Positions 4,725-5,444 of a DNA stretch of 5,444 bases are shown piece after piece. Below the pieces are notes generated by a model that did not search any database, was not told where the DNA came from, and saw only the letters and a list, made by a program, of their open reading frames with translations. This DNA comes from JACDBD01 sp050743385 (GTDB taxonomy: Bacteria > Actinomycetota > Acidimicrobiia > IMCC26256 > JACDBD01), in the NCBI GenBank assembly GCA_050743385.1, contig JBOGFJ010000179.1:1-5444 (forward strand). Reading direction: 5' to 3'. Each line of letters starts with the position of its first letter. Position 1 is the stretch's first letter. The position numbers and the translations under genes were made by a program.

Positions 4725-5444
4725 TCAGCCGCGCGCCGCTTTGGCGGCAGCCAGACCTTCCAGGAAGGCTTCGGGCGTAGGGGCGCCGTGATCGTCGACG
4801 CCGGCGACCTTCGCCCGCAGACGGGTGGCGAGGTCCCAGCCGAGTTGGGCGCGGGCATGAGGATCGAGGGTCGCGCGCCGCTCGAGGAAGCGCCGTACCG
4901 TCGCGACCTCGTCGGCGGTCACCGTGCTGACGTCCCAGCTCATGTAGGCGGCGGTGGCCATGGGCGGCGGCGCCCATCCCAACGCCGCCGCCGGCGCAGC
5001 AATCTGCTGTGGGACGGGCGCGATCGCTCGCCGCTCACGGACGACGTAGGTGCCGGCGGCCAGGTCGCCGAGGCGTTGGTTCCGCTCGGTGACGATCACC
5101 GAGATCATCCCGACCGTGTAGAAGAGCGGGAGGAAGTCGACGATGCGGATGAGGTTGCGCACCGCGCTGGTCATGAAGTTGACCGGTTGACCGCTCGTTC
5201 GCACGACGCGGATCCCGGCGGCGAGCTTGCCGATCGTGCGGCCGGAGTTCCAGGTCTCGAACACGATGTCGTAGGCGAAGAGCACCAGGAATACGAGCGC
5301 GAAGTACGCCGCGATCACATATCCGCTGTTGCTGCCGAGGCCGAGCGCCATGCCGAGCGCGATGATGGCGCCGATCTGGATCGTGAGGTCGAGGAGCGTG
5401 GCCGCGAAACGTGAGCCCAGTCCCACGAGCACGATGTCGAGGTC
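4725..5444 (-). CDS. RDD family membrane protein with soluble C-terminal domain (5' end outside window)
   Basis: An RDD-family membrane protein whose reading frame runs off the right edge of the window; 239 residues are visible. Numbering from a GTG at 5432, the Arg and first Asp are R8 and D15 in GSRFAATLLD, then GRTIGKLAAGIRVVR (64-78), VRNLIRIVDFLP (91-102) and D123 in RLGDLAAGTYVVR (120-132). Likely membrane helices lie at about 10-32, 38-58 and 100-115. After an Ala/Pro linker (about 137-160) comes a soluble region beginning SWDVSTVTADEV (165-176) and containing FLERRATLDPHARAQL (182-197), a pattern I recall from actinobacterial RDD proteins. Homologues usually have a short acidic or hydrophobic lead before GLGSR, and the in-frame codons upstream of 5432 (reading DLDI) fit that, so the real start is probably beyond 5444. 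First visible gene of the operon with DUF2752 and the short RDD gene. Confidence 0.9.
   Translation of the reverse strand, partial: DLDIVLVGLGSRFAATLLDLTIQIGAIIALGMALGLGSNSGYVIAAYFALVFLVLFAYDIVFETWNSGRTIGKLAAGIRVVRTSGQPVNFMTSAVRNLIRIVDFLPLFYTVGMISVIVTERNQRLGDLAAGTYVVRERRAIAPVPQQIAAPAAALGWAPPPMATAAYMSWDVSTVTADEVATVRRFLERRATLDPHARAQLGWDLATRLRAKVAGVDDHGAPTPEAFLEGLAAAKAARG

Noticed and set aside
4333..4977. Upstream extension of the short RDD frame to an ATG at 4977
   Set aside because: The extension is Arg/Gly/His-rich, overlaps the DUF2752 and larger RDD genes in another frame, and precedes the natural domain start at the GTG of 4332.

Overview
This window looks like a piece of chromosome from a high-GC Gram-positive bacterium (Actinomycetota). 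The evidence is the strong G/C bias at third codon positions, several GTG starts, the dnaX-ybaB-recR order, the SRT (not SRC) arginine-finger motif in DnaX, and RDD proteins of a type common in actinobacteria. A deep lineage such as Acidimicrobiia is possible, but that is a guess. No mobile element, CRISPR array, tRNA or rRNA is visible.

Left part (about 92-2897, + strand): the housekeeping operon dnaX (clamp-loader tau subunit), ybaB/ebfC (nucleoid-associated DNA-binding protein) and recR (recombination mediator). The genes are separated by 24 and 1 nt, so they are almost certainly co-transcribed. They link replication-fork assembly with RecFOR gap repair. The first ~90 nt hold a G-rich hairpin that may be the 3' end of an RNA gene or a terminator, then a short A/T-richer patch just before the dnaX GTG.

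Middle part (2894-3882, + strand): two tandem paralogous genes for small three-helix membrane proteins of the DUF4234 type. Each has its own strong Shine-Dalgarno and its own promoter-like element. The two elements match: TTGAC, then 17 nt between hexamers, then a TAG-starting -10 preceded by CCAG. A strong GC hairpin terminator lies between the genes, and a second hairpin overlapping it contains the -35 of the second gene.

Right part (3892-5444, - strand, convergent with the above): a compact operon read right to left, coding for an RDD membrane protein with a soluble C-terminal domain (5' end outside the window), a DUF2752 membrane protein with a three-cysteine motif, and a short RDD membrane protein that overlaps DUF2752 by 4 nt. 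The stops of the two convergent blocks are 9 nt apart, and a weak hairpin there may terminate both.

The left operon is well understood. The five small membrane-protein genes beside it are families without an established biochemical function. They are the only candidates here for an undescribed system, and the case rests on clustering and shared promoter design, not on known activity.
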